Shown: positions 1 to 11,351 of the stretch, piece after piece
How the letters are laid out: the number at the start of each line of letters is the position of its first letter
Position numbering within the stretch: the stretch's first letter is position 1
NCBI GenBank assembly: GCA_003254905.1
Contig: QANU01031716.1
Location: forward strand, 186,001-250,000
From: Nissolia schottii
Lineage: Eukaryota > Streptophyta > Magnoliopsida > Fabales > Fabaceae
DNA: 64,000 bases
Direction of reading: 5' to 3'
Translations under genes and position numbers: made by a program
The notes under the pieces: generated by a model
Seen by the model: the letters and a program-made list of their open reading frames with translations, nothing else
Databases searched by the model: none
Told to the model about the DNA's origin: nothing

Positions 1-3000
1 ATTGCCTCCATCTTCTGAGCCTCCTGCTGCTGTTCCTTCCAGAACCTCTTCCAATGCTTTTATTACAATTGAGATAGCCTCTGATGCAGAAGAGGAGAAG
101 GAAGAAGATGTAGAACAGCGCTTTCGGAGTAAGGTTGCTAGGATTGTGAAGGAGCAGGATTTGGAATCGCTTCTCCAGCTTGGTGGGGTTGACCATGTTT
201 GCTCTGTTCTTGGACAACAAGGTCAACTCTCGAAGGTATCATCAACCAACTGCTAGCATGTTTGGTTTTTAGGTGGGAACACTTAAAATTGATTCTGGAG
301 CTCTAGAAGTGAGAAATTTTCACTCCTGGTGACTGCCAAAAATCAAATTCTGAGTGTTTCTAAGCCTCATCAATACGTTGCTTGGATGAGATTTTCTTTA
401 GCACAAAAATCAGTTTCACAAGAAAAGGATGATCCTATATGAAAAACATTAAAAAGAGACAGCAAATAAGATACCCTTTTTGGTTTTGGTAAATTTGGGG
501 TATCATTACACTAAATTATCTAAAATCTAAATGCTTGGTTTTGTTTATTCAAGTGTTAAGGGTGGATCTGCTAACCGTTGTTTCTAGCTGGCTTGAGGAA
601 GATGTATTTTTGTTGATGGGAATTTTGGTTATATGAACAGGTGTGCACTATTGGTGATGGGAGCCATAGAGTGTTACCAGTTCATGGAACAAGCTTCTCT
701 AGCCTTTTGTGGAACAGTTGCAAACGCAACTGTTACACAATTTCGATGTTGCTGTTCTCGGCCGGATTGTCCTTCACCACAGAGTTCAAGGAGGAGGGGC
801 CTAGATATGGTTGGCATGACGGTGTTGCCATAGTGATTGCAATTATCCTGATGGTAGCATTCCCTTCCATGGCAAACTTTTGGCGCGAAAGGGCTATGAT
901 GAGACGGTCAAAGAGAAAGGAAAAGCGGAAATTGACGGTTCAAAGAGGTGAAGAGGAGTCCCTAGTTGCCTTATCTGACACTGTGGTAGGTGATATAGTG
1001 TGTCTGAGGAAGGATGAGGAGGTTCCAGCAGATGGTTTGTTTCTAGATGGTGACAATTTTGTGTTGTCTGAGGGAAGAAGCCAAAGTGATCGCGTGAGTA
1101 ACCCCTTTATTTTAGCTGGTTTAAAGGTGATTGAGGGTCATGGGAGGATGCTTGTAACATCACTTGGAAACAGAACAATTCAAAGCTCAATGAGTTGTGA
1201 TTATGAAAGGAGAGGCTTATTGGAGAGGCGAATCGAGAAGCCGATTTCTTACTTTGAAAACTTTGCTCTTTTTATCTCTGTACTGGTTGCAATAGTAGTG
1301 CTACTTCGCCTAGTTTGCGGAAAAAATGGAGACAGTGGCGGTTTGCCAGATATTAAGGGGAAGGTCTCAATTGAGTTGCTGATGGAAACCCTTGACAGAA
1401 TTTTTTTCAGACCACAGGGAAGGATTTCCATTTTGACAGGTCTCGTCACTGTTGCGATACTATGTATTCAACATGGAATGCCACTTGCAATTACAATCTC
1501 TCTGAACTACAAGATTGATAAGGTGGTGCCAAACCAAGATGCAGTTCTTAATGACTTATCAGCTTGTACAACAATGGGGCTAGTGACTGTCATCTGCATT
1601 GATGTATCCGGTGGACTAGTATCTAAGCCGATGGAGGTTAGCAGAGTCTGGATGGGGGAGAAAGATATCATCAGCATGGTTGAGGGATCAGAAGTTGATC
1701 AAGTTGTGCTTGAGGCGCTTCAAGAAGGAGTGGGTCTATCAGTTCTTGCGCCAGAGCATCCTCTTTCTCCAATGTCTAGTTCACTTATTTCATGGGCAGA
1801 AACAACTTGGGGAATGGACGTGAAATCTTTTACAGAAGAATACAACGTTCTTGAGCACAGAAATCTGAATTGTGATAAGGAAGGAAATGGGATTTTGGTT
1901 AGAAAAGCTGGGGACAATGAACAAGTTTTGCACTTGCACTGGAGTGGGGCTGCGTCCACAGTATTGGACATGTGTTCACTGTACTATGATTGTAAAGGGG
2001 GATGTCATGCCATGGAAAATCAGAAGATCAAATTTGGAGAGGTGATTAAGGAGATGGAAGATAGTGGCCTTGAGCCAATTGCATTTGCTCATAAACAAAC
2101 AGAGGTGCAAGAACTCGAGCAAGATGAATTGATCTTGTTAGGACTGATTGGTCTTAAACACAGTTGCTGTCAGGAGTCGACAAAGCTAGCTTTCGAACAT
2201 CTAAGAAACACCGAAATACAGATCAAGTTGGTCTCAGAGGATGATATCATGGCAGTGAGAGACATAGCTAGTGAACTAGGAATAGAAGAGCCAGCAAATG
2301 GCATTGTGCTAGAAGGAAAAGAACTTCAAGATTTGAATGTCAGTGCAAGATTAGATAAGGTGGATCTAGCCTTTATAATGGGAAGTTTCAGCCCTGAAGA
2401 CATGCTTCTCATGGTAGAGTGCTTGCAAGAAAAAGGTCATGTGGTTGCATTCATCGGACGAAGGACGGCGGCGAGGACTAGCCATGCTTCAGTTCTACAG
2501 GTAGCTGATGTAGGGATAGTTCACAATTCCCTGAGCACAATAGTGGACAACCAGAGTTCTGGGATAACTCTCAAGCGTTTCAGTGCATTGAAACCAATTG
2601 TGAGAGCTGGAAGAAGTAACTACAACAATATTCAGAAGTTCATTCAGATTCAACTCACCTTTGGCATATCAGGATCACTCATAACATTGATTACTACAAT
2701 TTCAACCGGAGGATCGCCGCTAACAGCATTCCAGTTGATCTGGGTGAATGTGCTAATGTGCCATCTGGGTGGCATAATGATGGTAATGCAGTTAAACAGT
2801 GAGGAATTTGGAAAAGCATGTCACAGGAATCAGTCAATTGTTACAAAAGAAATCTGGAAAAGCATAGTGATTCAAGTTTTGTACCAGACTTCAGCATCAA
2901 TGATACTCGGATTCGGTGGTCACGTCACTGATATTGAGAAAGAAGTTAGGAAGAGCATGATCTTCAACACATTCCTGTTGTGCCAGGTCTTCAATCTACT

Positions 3001-3388
3001 CAACACCATGCAATTGTTGAGAAGGGAATTTCTGAAGATTGTTCTTCAGAGCTACTATTTCTTGGTGGCTTTAGTATTTTGCTTCCTTTTGCAGGTTCTG
3101 GTGATTGAGTACGCCAAAGGGCTCGTGAATTGCGCGCGGCTGAATGCTCCTCGCTGGGCTATCTGTGTCATGGTTGGTGTTCTTTCATGTGCATTTGAAT
3201 TTGCTTGTAGAACTCTATCGGTGATTCTCAGCAGCACCAACAACCATGCTCCAGAATCAAACACTTCTTCATCCTTTGGATTCTCCCGCCGGGCACGTTG
3301 GCCCAATATCTATTGGGGATTCCCATTTCTGATTCTCCTTTTCTTCCCTGCACAATTCACATTTGATCAAATGAGGCAAACATTTTGA
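1..3388 (+). CDS. P2B-type (ACA12/13-like) calcium-ATPase homologue, degenerate pseudoenzyme, 5' partial
   Basis: Two exons: 1-235 (open to the left edge) and 641-3388, joined by a GT-AG intron (236-640) in phase 0, giving about 993 visible residues; plant ACA pumps are about 1,015-1,030. The layout is that of an autoinhibited plasma-membrane Ca2+-ATPase: N-terminal region with KVARIVKEQDLESLLQLGGV, actuator domain (VPADGLFLDGD), TM4 region, P and N domains, C-terminal membrane segments. The active-site motifs are lost: TGES position reads EGRSQSD (1070-1090), TM4 PEGLP reads QHGMP (1469-1483), DKTGT reads DVSGG (1601-1615), KGA reads SGA (1943), TGDGxND reads IGRRTAA (about 2453-2473), and the TM6 Asp is Cys (2759-2761). 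The phosphorylatable Asp itself remains. No stop or frameshift occurs in 2.7 kb, which argues for a maintained non-pumping protein, though a young pseudogene is possible. Family assignment is firm; function is inferred. Confidence 0.85.
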
Positions 3389-4660
3389 TTAGTCATGTTC
3401 ATACGTAACATAATGCCACTTTCTGTTGTTCGCAGGTAGCACCTTTTTTGTATATAGTCTCCATGTAAGATAGAATAATTCAATTCTAGGTACTACCTTT
3501 GTATAACTGTAGATGATATTCATGTTCATATTCATCCCGCCACTTCACTGCATCTGCATGTGAATGTGAGAAGGTAAATTTCAGAACTTCTTGCTTCTGA
3601 ATCTGCTGATTTGCTTGCTCTCTATATTTATGCCTTTCTTTTTTGGGTCATCAGATGCAACTCAAAGAAAAGGATTAAAATGAGTGGGTGGGTCTAAGCC
3701 CAGTTTTGTTGATTATGGGCTTATGGCATCACTTATTGTAAGCCCCCAACAGTGGGCTTGCTCTGTATTAGACCCTTCTTCTAACCCATGTTTTGGTGCT
3801 TTCTTATTCTGTTGTTGGGGTTTCTGTAAGCCCACGACCAAAAGGAAAATCTAAATCTATCATATAGACAAAAAACAGTCTAATCCACTCTGACATATAA
3901 AAAATAAAACTAATGTTGATTTTAACCGGTGCTTGCTGAAAAAACCTATGTTGAGAGAAGCAGCCACAATTACTCGAGTTAGATTAGTCAATTCTACTAG
4001 TTGTAGAGTATAAGTGCGAGGGAAAAAAAACTGGTGCTTGCCTGCTTGGATAATGTTGATTTTAATTAAGGGACAAATTGCGATTCACGCTCTTCCTTTC
4101 ATTAATTGTGATTTAAATAAAACCCAGTACTTCAGATTAAATTTTCATTTGTAAATTTTCACCCTTCTCTTTTACATTTAGCTGAGTGTTTTACACACCA
4201 AGTGAGAGGTTAAGGAGGCCAATACACCTTTCTGAAATCCTAAGATCCAATTCTTACAAATCACAAGCCAAACTTGTAATGTAGCAAGAATGCACTAACA
4301 CCTTGTGTTCTTGAGGTTGAGGTGTTGGGAGCCAGTCTCTGCCTCTGTTGTGTTGAGCACCCTAATTTATCCGTGGCTACAGTATTCAATGGTTAGATTT
4401 TTTGTTCCTTCCTCGAACTTCTAGTGGCAATGGGTAAAAAAAAGGTGATGTGATGGGCAGCAAGGTTGTTCTGTAGCATCAGCCCAATCCACACCCTTTT
4501 CAAAGTTTTAGTTTTTCTTTTCAAATTAACTTTGGTGGACCTTGATTTCTGTGGCTTACAATCACCCTCTCCAAAACATCTGGGCATACAGATCTTTGCA
4601 TCCACATGGCAGAAGGATAACCACCTTCCGAGCACAAAATATCAGCTTGGGAATCCACAT
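3389..4660. other. Intergenic, no gene seen
   Basis: This is the 3' flank of the ATPase-like gene and the distal upstream region of LHCB2. It is AT-rich with short T and A runs. I see no coding signature, tRNA or transposon end here. Confidence 0.5.
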
Positions 4661-4672
4661 TCAAATCCACAA

Positions 4673-4734
4673 CCAATGAGGTGCTGCTGACTTGTGCATA
4701 TCCTCATCCACAATATCATGTGACCTTCTATAAA
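4673..4734 (+). promoter_or_regulatory. LHCB2 core promoter: CCAAT box, GATA motifs, TATA box
   Basis: A CCAAT box lies at 4673-4677 and a TATAAA box at 4729-4734, 86 bp before the LHCB2 ATG. Between them are two TATC (GATA on the minus strand) motifs near 4700 and 4714, and a GATAA lies further upstream near 4616. The CCAAT-GATA-TATA order matches the known light-responsive layout of chlorophyll a/b-binding protein genes. Motifs are read directly; light regulation is inferred from the family. Confidence 0.7.
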
Positions 4735-4819
4735 CCTTTGAAGGCTCCTCCTCCATTCTGCACAACAATAACACTAGCTAGCTAACACCAAAGTGCAAAA
4801 AAGAAGCCTAGCATTAACC

Positions 4820-5937
4820 ATGGCCACCTCTGCTATCCAGCAATCAGCATTCACTGGCCAGACTGCTCTGAAGCAGGGAAATGAGCTCCTCCGAAAGATC
4901 GGTGGTGCCGGCAAAGGCCGCATTAACATGCGCCGTACCGTGAAGAGTGCTCCTCAGAGCATCTGGTAAGCACTTCAATTCTGTTGTAGTAAAATAAACA
5001 TTAGTCTAGGTAGTAGTTGTACGCTACAAAACATTCATAAATTGTAGCCTTTGTTTGATATTAGCATATTTGGTGTTTAATATCCCTCTATTTCATGGCA
5101 CTCAAGAGCATAGTTACTAACTCTCAGCATGACCAGAAATCCAGCGATTGCAAGTATAATAGGTTATATATAGAATGTTATTAAAACCATGACAAAGTCA
5201 CATCCTTGGCAAAAATGTGAACTGAGTACTTTATATGTAATTTCCTTCAGAATCTGAATTTGCACAATCTGTTGTCAAAAAACAGGTATGGCCCTGACCG
5301 TCCCAAGTACTTGGGCCCTTTCTCTGAGCAAATTCCATCATACCTAACCGGTGAGTTCCCTGGTGACTACGGATGGGACACAGCCGGACTATCAGCTGAC
5401 CCTGAAACTTTTGCCAGGAACCGTGAGCTCGAGGTGATCCACTCTAGATGGGCCATGCTTGGTGCACTGGGATGCACCTTCCCAGAGATCCTTTCAAAGA
5501 ACGGTGTTAAATTTGGCGAGGCAGTTTGGTTCAAGGCTGGTGCCCAGATCTTCTCTGAGGGTGGCCTTGACTACTTGGGCAACCCAAACCTGATCCATGC
5601 TCAGAGCATCCTTGCAATCTGGGCTTGCCAGGTTGTGCTCATGGGATTTGTTGAAGGCTACAGAGTTGGTGGAGGACCACTTGGTGAAGGACTAGACCCA
5701 ATCTACCCCGGCGGTGCCTTTGACCCACTTGGCCTGGCTGATGACCCCGAGGCATTCGCAGAGTTGAAGGTGAAGGAACTCAAGAATGGCCGGTTGGCTA
5801 TGTTCTCCATGTTTGGTTTCTTCGTTCAGGCCATTGTTACTGGCAAGGGCCCAATCCAGAACCTTTTTGACCATGTTGCCGATCCCGTTGCCAACAATGC
5901 TTGGGCTTACGCCACTAACTTTGTCCCTGGACAATGA
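4820..5937 (+). CDS. LHCB2: Chlorophyll a/b-binding protein of LHCII type II (Lhcb2)
   Basis: Exon 1 is 4820-4965 and exon 2 is 5286-5937, with a GT-AG intron splitting the Trp codon of SIW/YGPD; the CDS is 798 nt, 265 aa, the usual Lhcb2 length. The protein is a thylakoid antenna subunit of photosystem II. It has an N-terminal chloroplast transit peptide ([14 protein letters not shown]...), then RRTVKS, whose Thr is the STN7 phosphosite used in state transitions, and the WYGPDR trimerisation motif. Helix B carries [16 protein letters not shown], helix [20 protein letters not shown], and helix [21 protein letters not shown], with the chlorophyll-ligating Glu/Arg pairs and the Asn/His ligands present. 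The RRTVK N-terminus separates it from Lhcb1 and Lhcb3. The context ACCATGGCC supports the start. The gene looks fully functional. Confidence 0.97.
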
Positions 5938-6617
5938 GGATACCCTGTTATGTGTTGTGCCTTTTCAGCTGCAAATCTTCTGCTCCATTTGTAGTTTCCT
6001 TGTGTTTTAACTCCCTTGTTAGTGATATAACTATAGGAGCAGAAGAATCTGTATGAGAACAATGATACATGAGAAAATGTCAAATCTTATGCATGAATTC
6101 AGAATATTGACTGGATTGTGTTAATTGTATGATTTTCTACTATTGCCATAACCTGAACCACCCTCCTCAAATGTTAATCACCTCAATTCAAGGCCTTCAC
6201 TGAAAACACCACACCAAAATAATTACACAAAAACCTAACTAAATGCAGAAATTTAAATGTTTGAACTTCTTCTATCGTGTGTTTGATTGTAACAGTCAAG
6301 ATCAGTCTTAAAGTGCGGAAAGATTCAAACAAACATAACTACGAAAACTGAAAAACCGTAATTGTCATTTCTGGGGTTATAGTAATTATACACAAAGAAA
6401 ATGACACTGGGAGCATATGAAAATATGATGATGGTACATATTCATTAAGTTCATCCTCTCTTTATTAAGTGAAAAAAGAGGCCAAAATGAATTTCAACTG
6501 TATAGCTATAACCATTTTTAGAACCAAATACCTAGGGAAGGAGGCTGGAACTCCATGGATGTGTGTAGAAAGCTGGCCAAGGATCCATGACATGCTACAA
6601 TGCTAATGGAACAGCAG
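5938..6617. other. Convergent intergenic region between LHCB2 and the PPR gene
   Basis: Holds the 3' flanks of two convergent genes. AT-rich; no gene, RNA or mobile-element signature recognised. Confidence 0.5.
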
Positions 6618-8681
6618 TCACCAAAAGTCATTACAAGAACATGATCCATTTTTGAAATGATGGAAGCGGCTAGTATCTCTCACTATAATTTCACGGCTGT
6701 AGATCCCAGACAAGAGTTTAGTTGCTTCATGGCAATCATTACAGACTCTTAGGTTTTTTATGATTCGAATTGGAGTCCCACCTTCCATATTGATGAGGCC
6801 AAAAGATATGGCCAACCTCTCGCTGTGGTTCTCTAATTCAGATTCTTTTTCTTTCTCCCCGTCAATATTCAGCAAAACTTGACTTGTATCAGGAACATGA
6901 CCAGCCAGTTTCAATTTCTCCCTCATCTCCTTCATCTTAGCATAAATGTTCTCAGTTTGGGGATGTGATCTATAACCCACAATGAACCTGTGAAGATGAC
7001 CTCTATGCTCAATGAAGCTGCATCCAGCATCCTTCACTACTCCTCTCTTCTTCATCATTTCTCTCACATGTGAAACTTTATCCCACTTCCCAGCTGCAGC
7101 ATACATGTTAGAAAGTACAGTGTAACACCCAGCAGCATCTGGATCAGCCTCAATCAAATTCTGAGCTGCATATTCACCAATCTCCAAGTTTCCTTGGTTC
7201 CTAGAACCACCGAGCAAACTCATCCAGATGACAGTGTTTGGTCTCACTGGCATGCTCTCAATAATGCTTTTCGCCCATTCAAGATGTCCTGCTCGACATA
7301 AAAGGTCAACGAAGCAACCATAATGCTCAACCGTGGGCTCGATTTTGTATTCATTTACCATCATATCGAAAATTCGGCTTCCCTCATCTACCAACCCTGC
7401 ATGACTACAAGCATTCAACACCCCAATGAAAGTTATACCATGCAGTTTCATTCCAATCCTGCGCATTTCCTGAAAGAGCTCAAGAGCTCGGTCAGCCAAA
7501 CCATGCATTCCTAACCCCACAATTGTAGCCGTCCAATGCCCCAATTTCTTGTTGCCTATTGTTTCAAAAAATTTCATGGCACTCTCTATGCAGCCGCATT
7601 TAGAATACATTGCTATCAGCGATGTACCAAGTACACCATCCAATTCAAAGCCATGTTTAACCATGAAAGAATGAATCCATCTTCCATTACCGAGAACAGC
7701 CAAACCTGAAACAGCAGAAAGAGCACCGAGTACTGTGACATTGCTGGGCCTGTGGCCCTCTTTCAACATCCCGTCAAACAACTCCAAAGCTTCAAAATAC
7801 TTGCCGTTGAGCTCGCAACCGGCTATCATCGAGTTCCAGGTTATCAGATTCTTCGCCGGCATCTCGCGAAACAGCTCACGAGCCGAATCAACTTTACCAC
7901 ACTTCATGTACCCATTAATCATGGCATTCCAAGAGACCAAGCTCTTCCTAGGCATCTGATCAAACACCTCTCTTGCACCCCCAACCTCACCACATTTAGA
8001 TAACCCATCAACCAAAGCAGTCCAAGTAAACTCATCCCTATCAGGCATTTCATCAAACAGCTTCATAGCAAACCCAACATCACCGTTCCTAGCATACCCA
8101 TCTATCAAAGAGTTACACGACACCAAATCCTTATCACCCATTCGATCAAACACTTCTCTGGCCACACCCATCTGGCCCCACTTAGCATACATGCTCACCA
8201 AACTGCTCTGCACGAACTTGTCCGAACCAAACCCGATTTTCAAGGCCAACCCATGAACCTGCTTCCCTTCGTGAACCGCTCTCAATCGGGCGCAGCCCTT
8301 GATCACGCAAGGTAGCGTGAACCCATCAGGCATGTGCCCCTGAAGAACCATGCGGCGAAACAGAGCAATGGCGTCGTTGGAACGTTGATTCTCGACGCAG
8401 CACTTGATGATCAAGTTCCACGAGAGGAGAGTGGGTTCCTGCATGGTTTCGAAGAGGGTGCGAGCATGGTGGAGGTCGTTGATTTGGGGGTCGGCGTAGA
8501 GGGAGAGAAGACGAGAAGAGTGAGAAGGGTGGTTCAAGATGCCGGTTTTGAGATGCAGAGCGTGGAGCTGGTGTGGTTGATGATGAAGATGAAGTGGGGT
8601 TTTGGAGAATGGAGAAAAGTTTGGATCTTGAGGGAGAAATGGAGGGAGAGAAGATGAATGAAGCAGCTTTGGGGTTGCCAT
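6618..8681 (-). CDS. DYW-class pentatricopeptide repeat protein, probable organelle RNA editing factor
   Basis: Single-exon gene of 687 aa starting at ATG 8681-8679 (MATPKLLHSS). After a basic, Ser/Pro/His-rich leader that could be an organelle targeting peptide, it has PLS-type PPR repeats (for example SWNAMINGYMKCGKVDSARE and TWNSMIAGCELNGKYFEALE), then E/E+ motifs (CYTVLSNMYAAAGKWDKV; GCSFIEHRGHLHRF) and a complete DYW deaminase domain. The zinc/catalytic signature HSE is at about residues 619-621 and CNDCH at 647-651. The protein ends CSCNDFW, a DFW variant of the usual DYW tripeptide. In the family, PPR repeats read a specific organelle RNA and the DYW domain deaminates C to U. Nothing is truncated. 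The target transcript and the choice of mitochondrion or chloroplast cannot be told from the sequence. Confidence 0.93.
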   Translation of the reverse strand: MATPKLLHSSSLPPFLPQDPNFSPFSKTPLHLHHQPHQLHALHLKTGILNHPSHSSRLLSLYADPQINDLHHARTLFETMQEPTLLSWNLIIKCCVENQRSNDAIALFRRMVLQGHMPDGFTLPCVIKGCARLRAVHEGKQVHGLALKIGFGSDKFVQSSLVSMYAKWGQMGVAREVFDRMGDKDLVSCNSLIDGYARNGDVGFAMKLFDEMPDRDEFTWTALVDGLSKCGEVGGAREVFDQMPRKSLVSWNAMINGYMKCGKVDSARELFREMPAKNLITWNSMIAGCELNGKYFEALELFDGMLKEGHRPSNVTVLGALSAVSGLAVLGNGRWIHSFMVKHGFELDGVLGTSLIAMYSKCGCIESAMKFFETIGNKKLGHWTATIVGLGMHGLADRALELFQEMRRIGMKLHGITFIGVLNACSHAGLVDEGSRIFDMMVNEYKIEPTVEHYGCFVDLLCRAGHLEWAKSIIESMPVRPNTVIWMSLLGGSRNQGNLEIGEYAAQNLIEADPDAAGCYTVLSNMYAAAGKWDKVSHVREMMKKRGVVKDAGCSFIEHRGHLHRFIVGYRSHPQTENIYAKMKEMREKLKLAGHVPDTSQVLLNIDGEKEKESELENHSERLAISFGLINMEGGTPIRIIKNLRVCNDCHEATKLLSGIYSREIIVRDTSRFHHFKNGSCSCNDFW

Positions 8682-8839
8682 GGATCAGGGACATTGACGA
8701 CCTTGCAATGTCTGTTATTGAACCGTTGATATAGGTATATTATCAAAATTGTAATAAAAAATGTAATGTAAATGTGCCACAAAAAAATGTAATGTAAATG
8801 TGTTTTATTATATTTGTTTGGTACATAAATATATTCTAT

Positions 8840-10470
8840 CTTTAAATATGTTTTGGGCTACAACTTTTTAAATTTTAGTTTAGGTTTTTAAATTTTATTT
8901 TTTTAGTTTTTGTCCAAATGTATTAAAAATAGAGTTAATTATGTTTTTAACCTCTCATAAATTATAAATTGTGTTTTATCCCTCATAATTTTTTTGTTAG
9001 AAGATCGTCTCTCATAAAAAAAAATTTGTTAGATTATAGCCCCAATTGTTTATTTGGGTCATTAACCGATAACATGATAGTTAACTTGGTCACGTGACAG
9101 TCACATGTCACGCACATGACATAAGATTAATTTAATTTTTAATCCTTCATAAATCGCAAATTTTATTTTCTACTCCTCATAAAATTTTCTTTAAGAAAGT
9201 GTCCCTCATAAATGTTTTCATTAGGAAATTGTCCCCCACAAATTATTTTATTAGATTTTAGTCCCTATCATCCTCCATTTGGGTCGTTAACTACTGACGT
9301 AACAGTTAACTTAACTACGTAGTAAACACAATTGACTCATTATTTAAATCGACCCATCCAAACCTGACCTAGGTTAAATTATTATTTATTTTAAAAAAAT
9401 CCATCTCTTTCTCTTTCGTTTCCTCCCATTCTCTTCCTACTCCCATTCATTCCCACATCACCACTATGGCTCTCTCCTGCCCATATCCGACTCGCCCCTA
9501 ACCCTCCTCTTTGTCTCTAAAGTTTATGACAATGATGATGACGATATTTTTTAATTTAGGGTCATGGATAATGGGTCATGGGTAAGACATTAATTTGGCA
9601 GGTCAGGTCAAGGTTTGAGTTTAGTAGTCATGTATGTGACATGTGTTTGTCACATGGCCAATTTAACTATCACATTAACAGTTAACGACCCAAATGGAAG
9701 AAGACAGTAACTAAAATCTAACAAAAAAATTAGGAGAGACGATTTCGTAACAAAAATATTTATGAGGAATAATTTCCTAATGAAAATTTTATGAGGGGTA
9801 TAAAACAAAATTCGCGATTTATGAGGAATTAAAAATTGAATTGATCTTATGTCATATGCGTGACACGTGACTATCATGTACCCAAGTTAATTGTCACGTC
9901 AAAGACTAAAACCTAAAAATAATAATTTATGAGAGGTGATTTCCATACGAAAATTTTATGAGGGGTAAAACATACAATTTAAAATTTATGATGTACTAAA
10001 AGCATAATTAACCCTTATTTTAAGTTTAGTCTCTAACCTATTATAAATTACTTAATTTTAGTCTTTGTCATTAATAAGATTCTGGTAACAATTGATATGG
10101 CTAAAAAAGTGTCACGTTAATAGTGTCATATGAGCAAAATAAACATACATGATTTATAGCTTAACCCAAACTCGACCCATAACTTGCCATTTGACCCAAA
10201 TTGGGGTCATGCGTGATTCATGATTTGAGAACAGATTCGAGTCAAATAACAAGTTATGGTTTACTTTGGGGCTGATTATAGGTCAAGTTAGTTTCGTTTG
10301 TTCCACGACATTATTGACGAGACAGTAAGCTAATCACGTCAGCACTCAACAGAGTTTCACTGAGAACAGGAACTAAAACTAAATATTTTTAATATATTTA
10401 GACTCAAAAAAATTATAAAGACCTAAACTAAATTTTCTAAATTTGTCCCACACTTAAAACATATTTAAGC
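8840..10470. mobile_element. Outer non-autonomous inverted-repeat element, split by a nested fold-back
   Basis: The left end (tttaaatatgttttgggcta from 8841, continuing to about 8932) is repeated in inverted, diverged form at about 10380-10470 (ending aaaacatatttaagc). Removing the nested element leaves roughly 0.55 kb, a MITE-like size, with a hairpin-forming inverted repeat of about 90 bp. No coding capacity. Boundaries are approximate and no target duplication was fixed. Confidence 0.6.
8933..10016. mobile_element. Double fold-back element of about 1.08 kb
   Basis: A left arm (about 8933-9345) starting agttaattatgtttttaa is matched in inverted orientation by a right arm (about 9610-10016) ending gcataattaaccc. 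Each arm holds two tandem related units of about 190 bp, marked by repeated cctcataaa, gggtc(a/g)ttaac and aacagttaac-type segments, so the whole reads A1-A2-spacer-A2'-A1'. The spacer (about 9345-9610) is pyrimidine-rich and non-coding. This is most likely a non-autonomous DNA transposon whose transposase family I cannot name. Confidence 0.65.
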
Positions 10471-11349
10471 ATATATTTTATTATATAATATTTAGAGATT
10501 AGGTTTTAGAGTTGAATTAATATGCACTCATTCAAGTGAACTTTTTTGATATAAACAAAAATGATTCACTCTCTCACACGTAATTTAACAAATCATGCAT
10601 ATAACATTATTTGAGGACAATATATCAATGCATAACAATTAAATGCACTACTTGAATATAAATATTTTACGCAAATACACAATCTTATGTTGTTACGACT
10701 TACGTCAACAACAAAAAAAAAATGTTTTAGTTTCACAACTAATAAGTTTTTATTAGTAGTAGTAAATTCAAATAATAGCCTATCCTACTCTAAAATTTGG
10801 AAAATAAATTGTGTGTAGAGCAAATTTAAAGGTTTTCTTCCAAAAATATGTTATTTTGTGGGAGTTTTTTACTATATTGTTCCTGTTACTAAAACATATT
10901 ATCAAAATATCACTGTTTCAAAACATATTACAGGAGTGCACCTGTTTCAGACAGCATGGCAGGCGAGTCCACGTGGAAGTTTTTAGGATGCTCTATGAAG
11001 GAAAATGGGGGGTTGTGTTCTAAATCCTCAATTTTAAGATTTGAACAATCGCAAAGATTATTATTAGATTAGAACCTTTTGTTCTTGATAATTTGTGGAA
11101 GTGATTCAATTGATATGTCATTTATGATCACTGCAAGCAATTGATTTCGAATGTCAAATGTTAGGGCTAAATGTTAAGTCGTTGCATGTAGTTTATGATT
11201 GTCATATTTGTGATATAACATTTAGGTTTCAAACAAAAACAACAGTTGCACATTTAAATAAAATCGCGTATAATAAAAACACATAAGTTAAAAGTACATT
11301 ACATAAAATTAAAATAACATCATTAAAGATAACAAAGTCATTAGAAAAA
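10471..11349. other. AT-rich intergenic, no gene seen
   Basis: Low-complexity AT-rich sequence between the fold-back elements and the PMD relic. No reading frame, RNA gene or repeat boundary that I can support. Confidence 0.45.
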
Positions 11350-11351
11350 AA

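Noticed and set aside
8334..8657. Plus-strand ORF of 107 aa opposite the PPR gene
   Set aside because: Antisense shadow of the PPR coding sequence; no domain.
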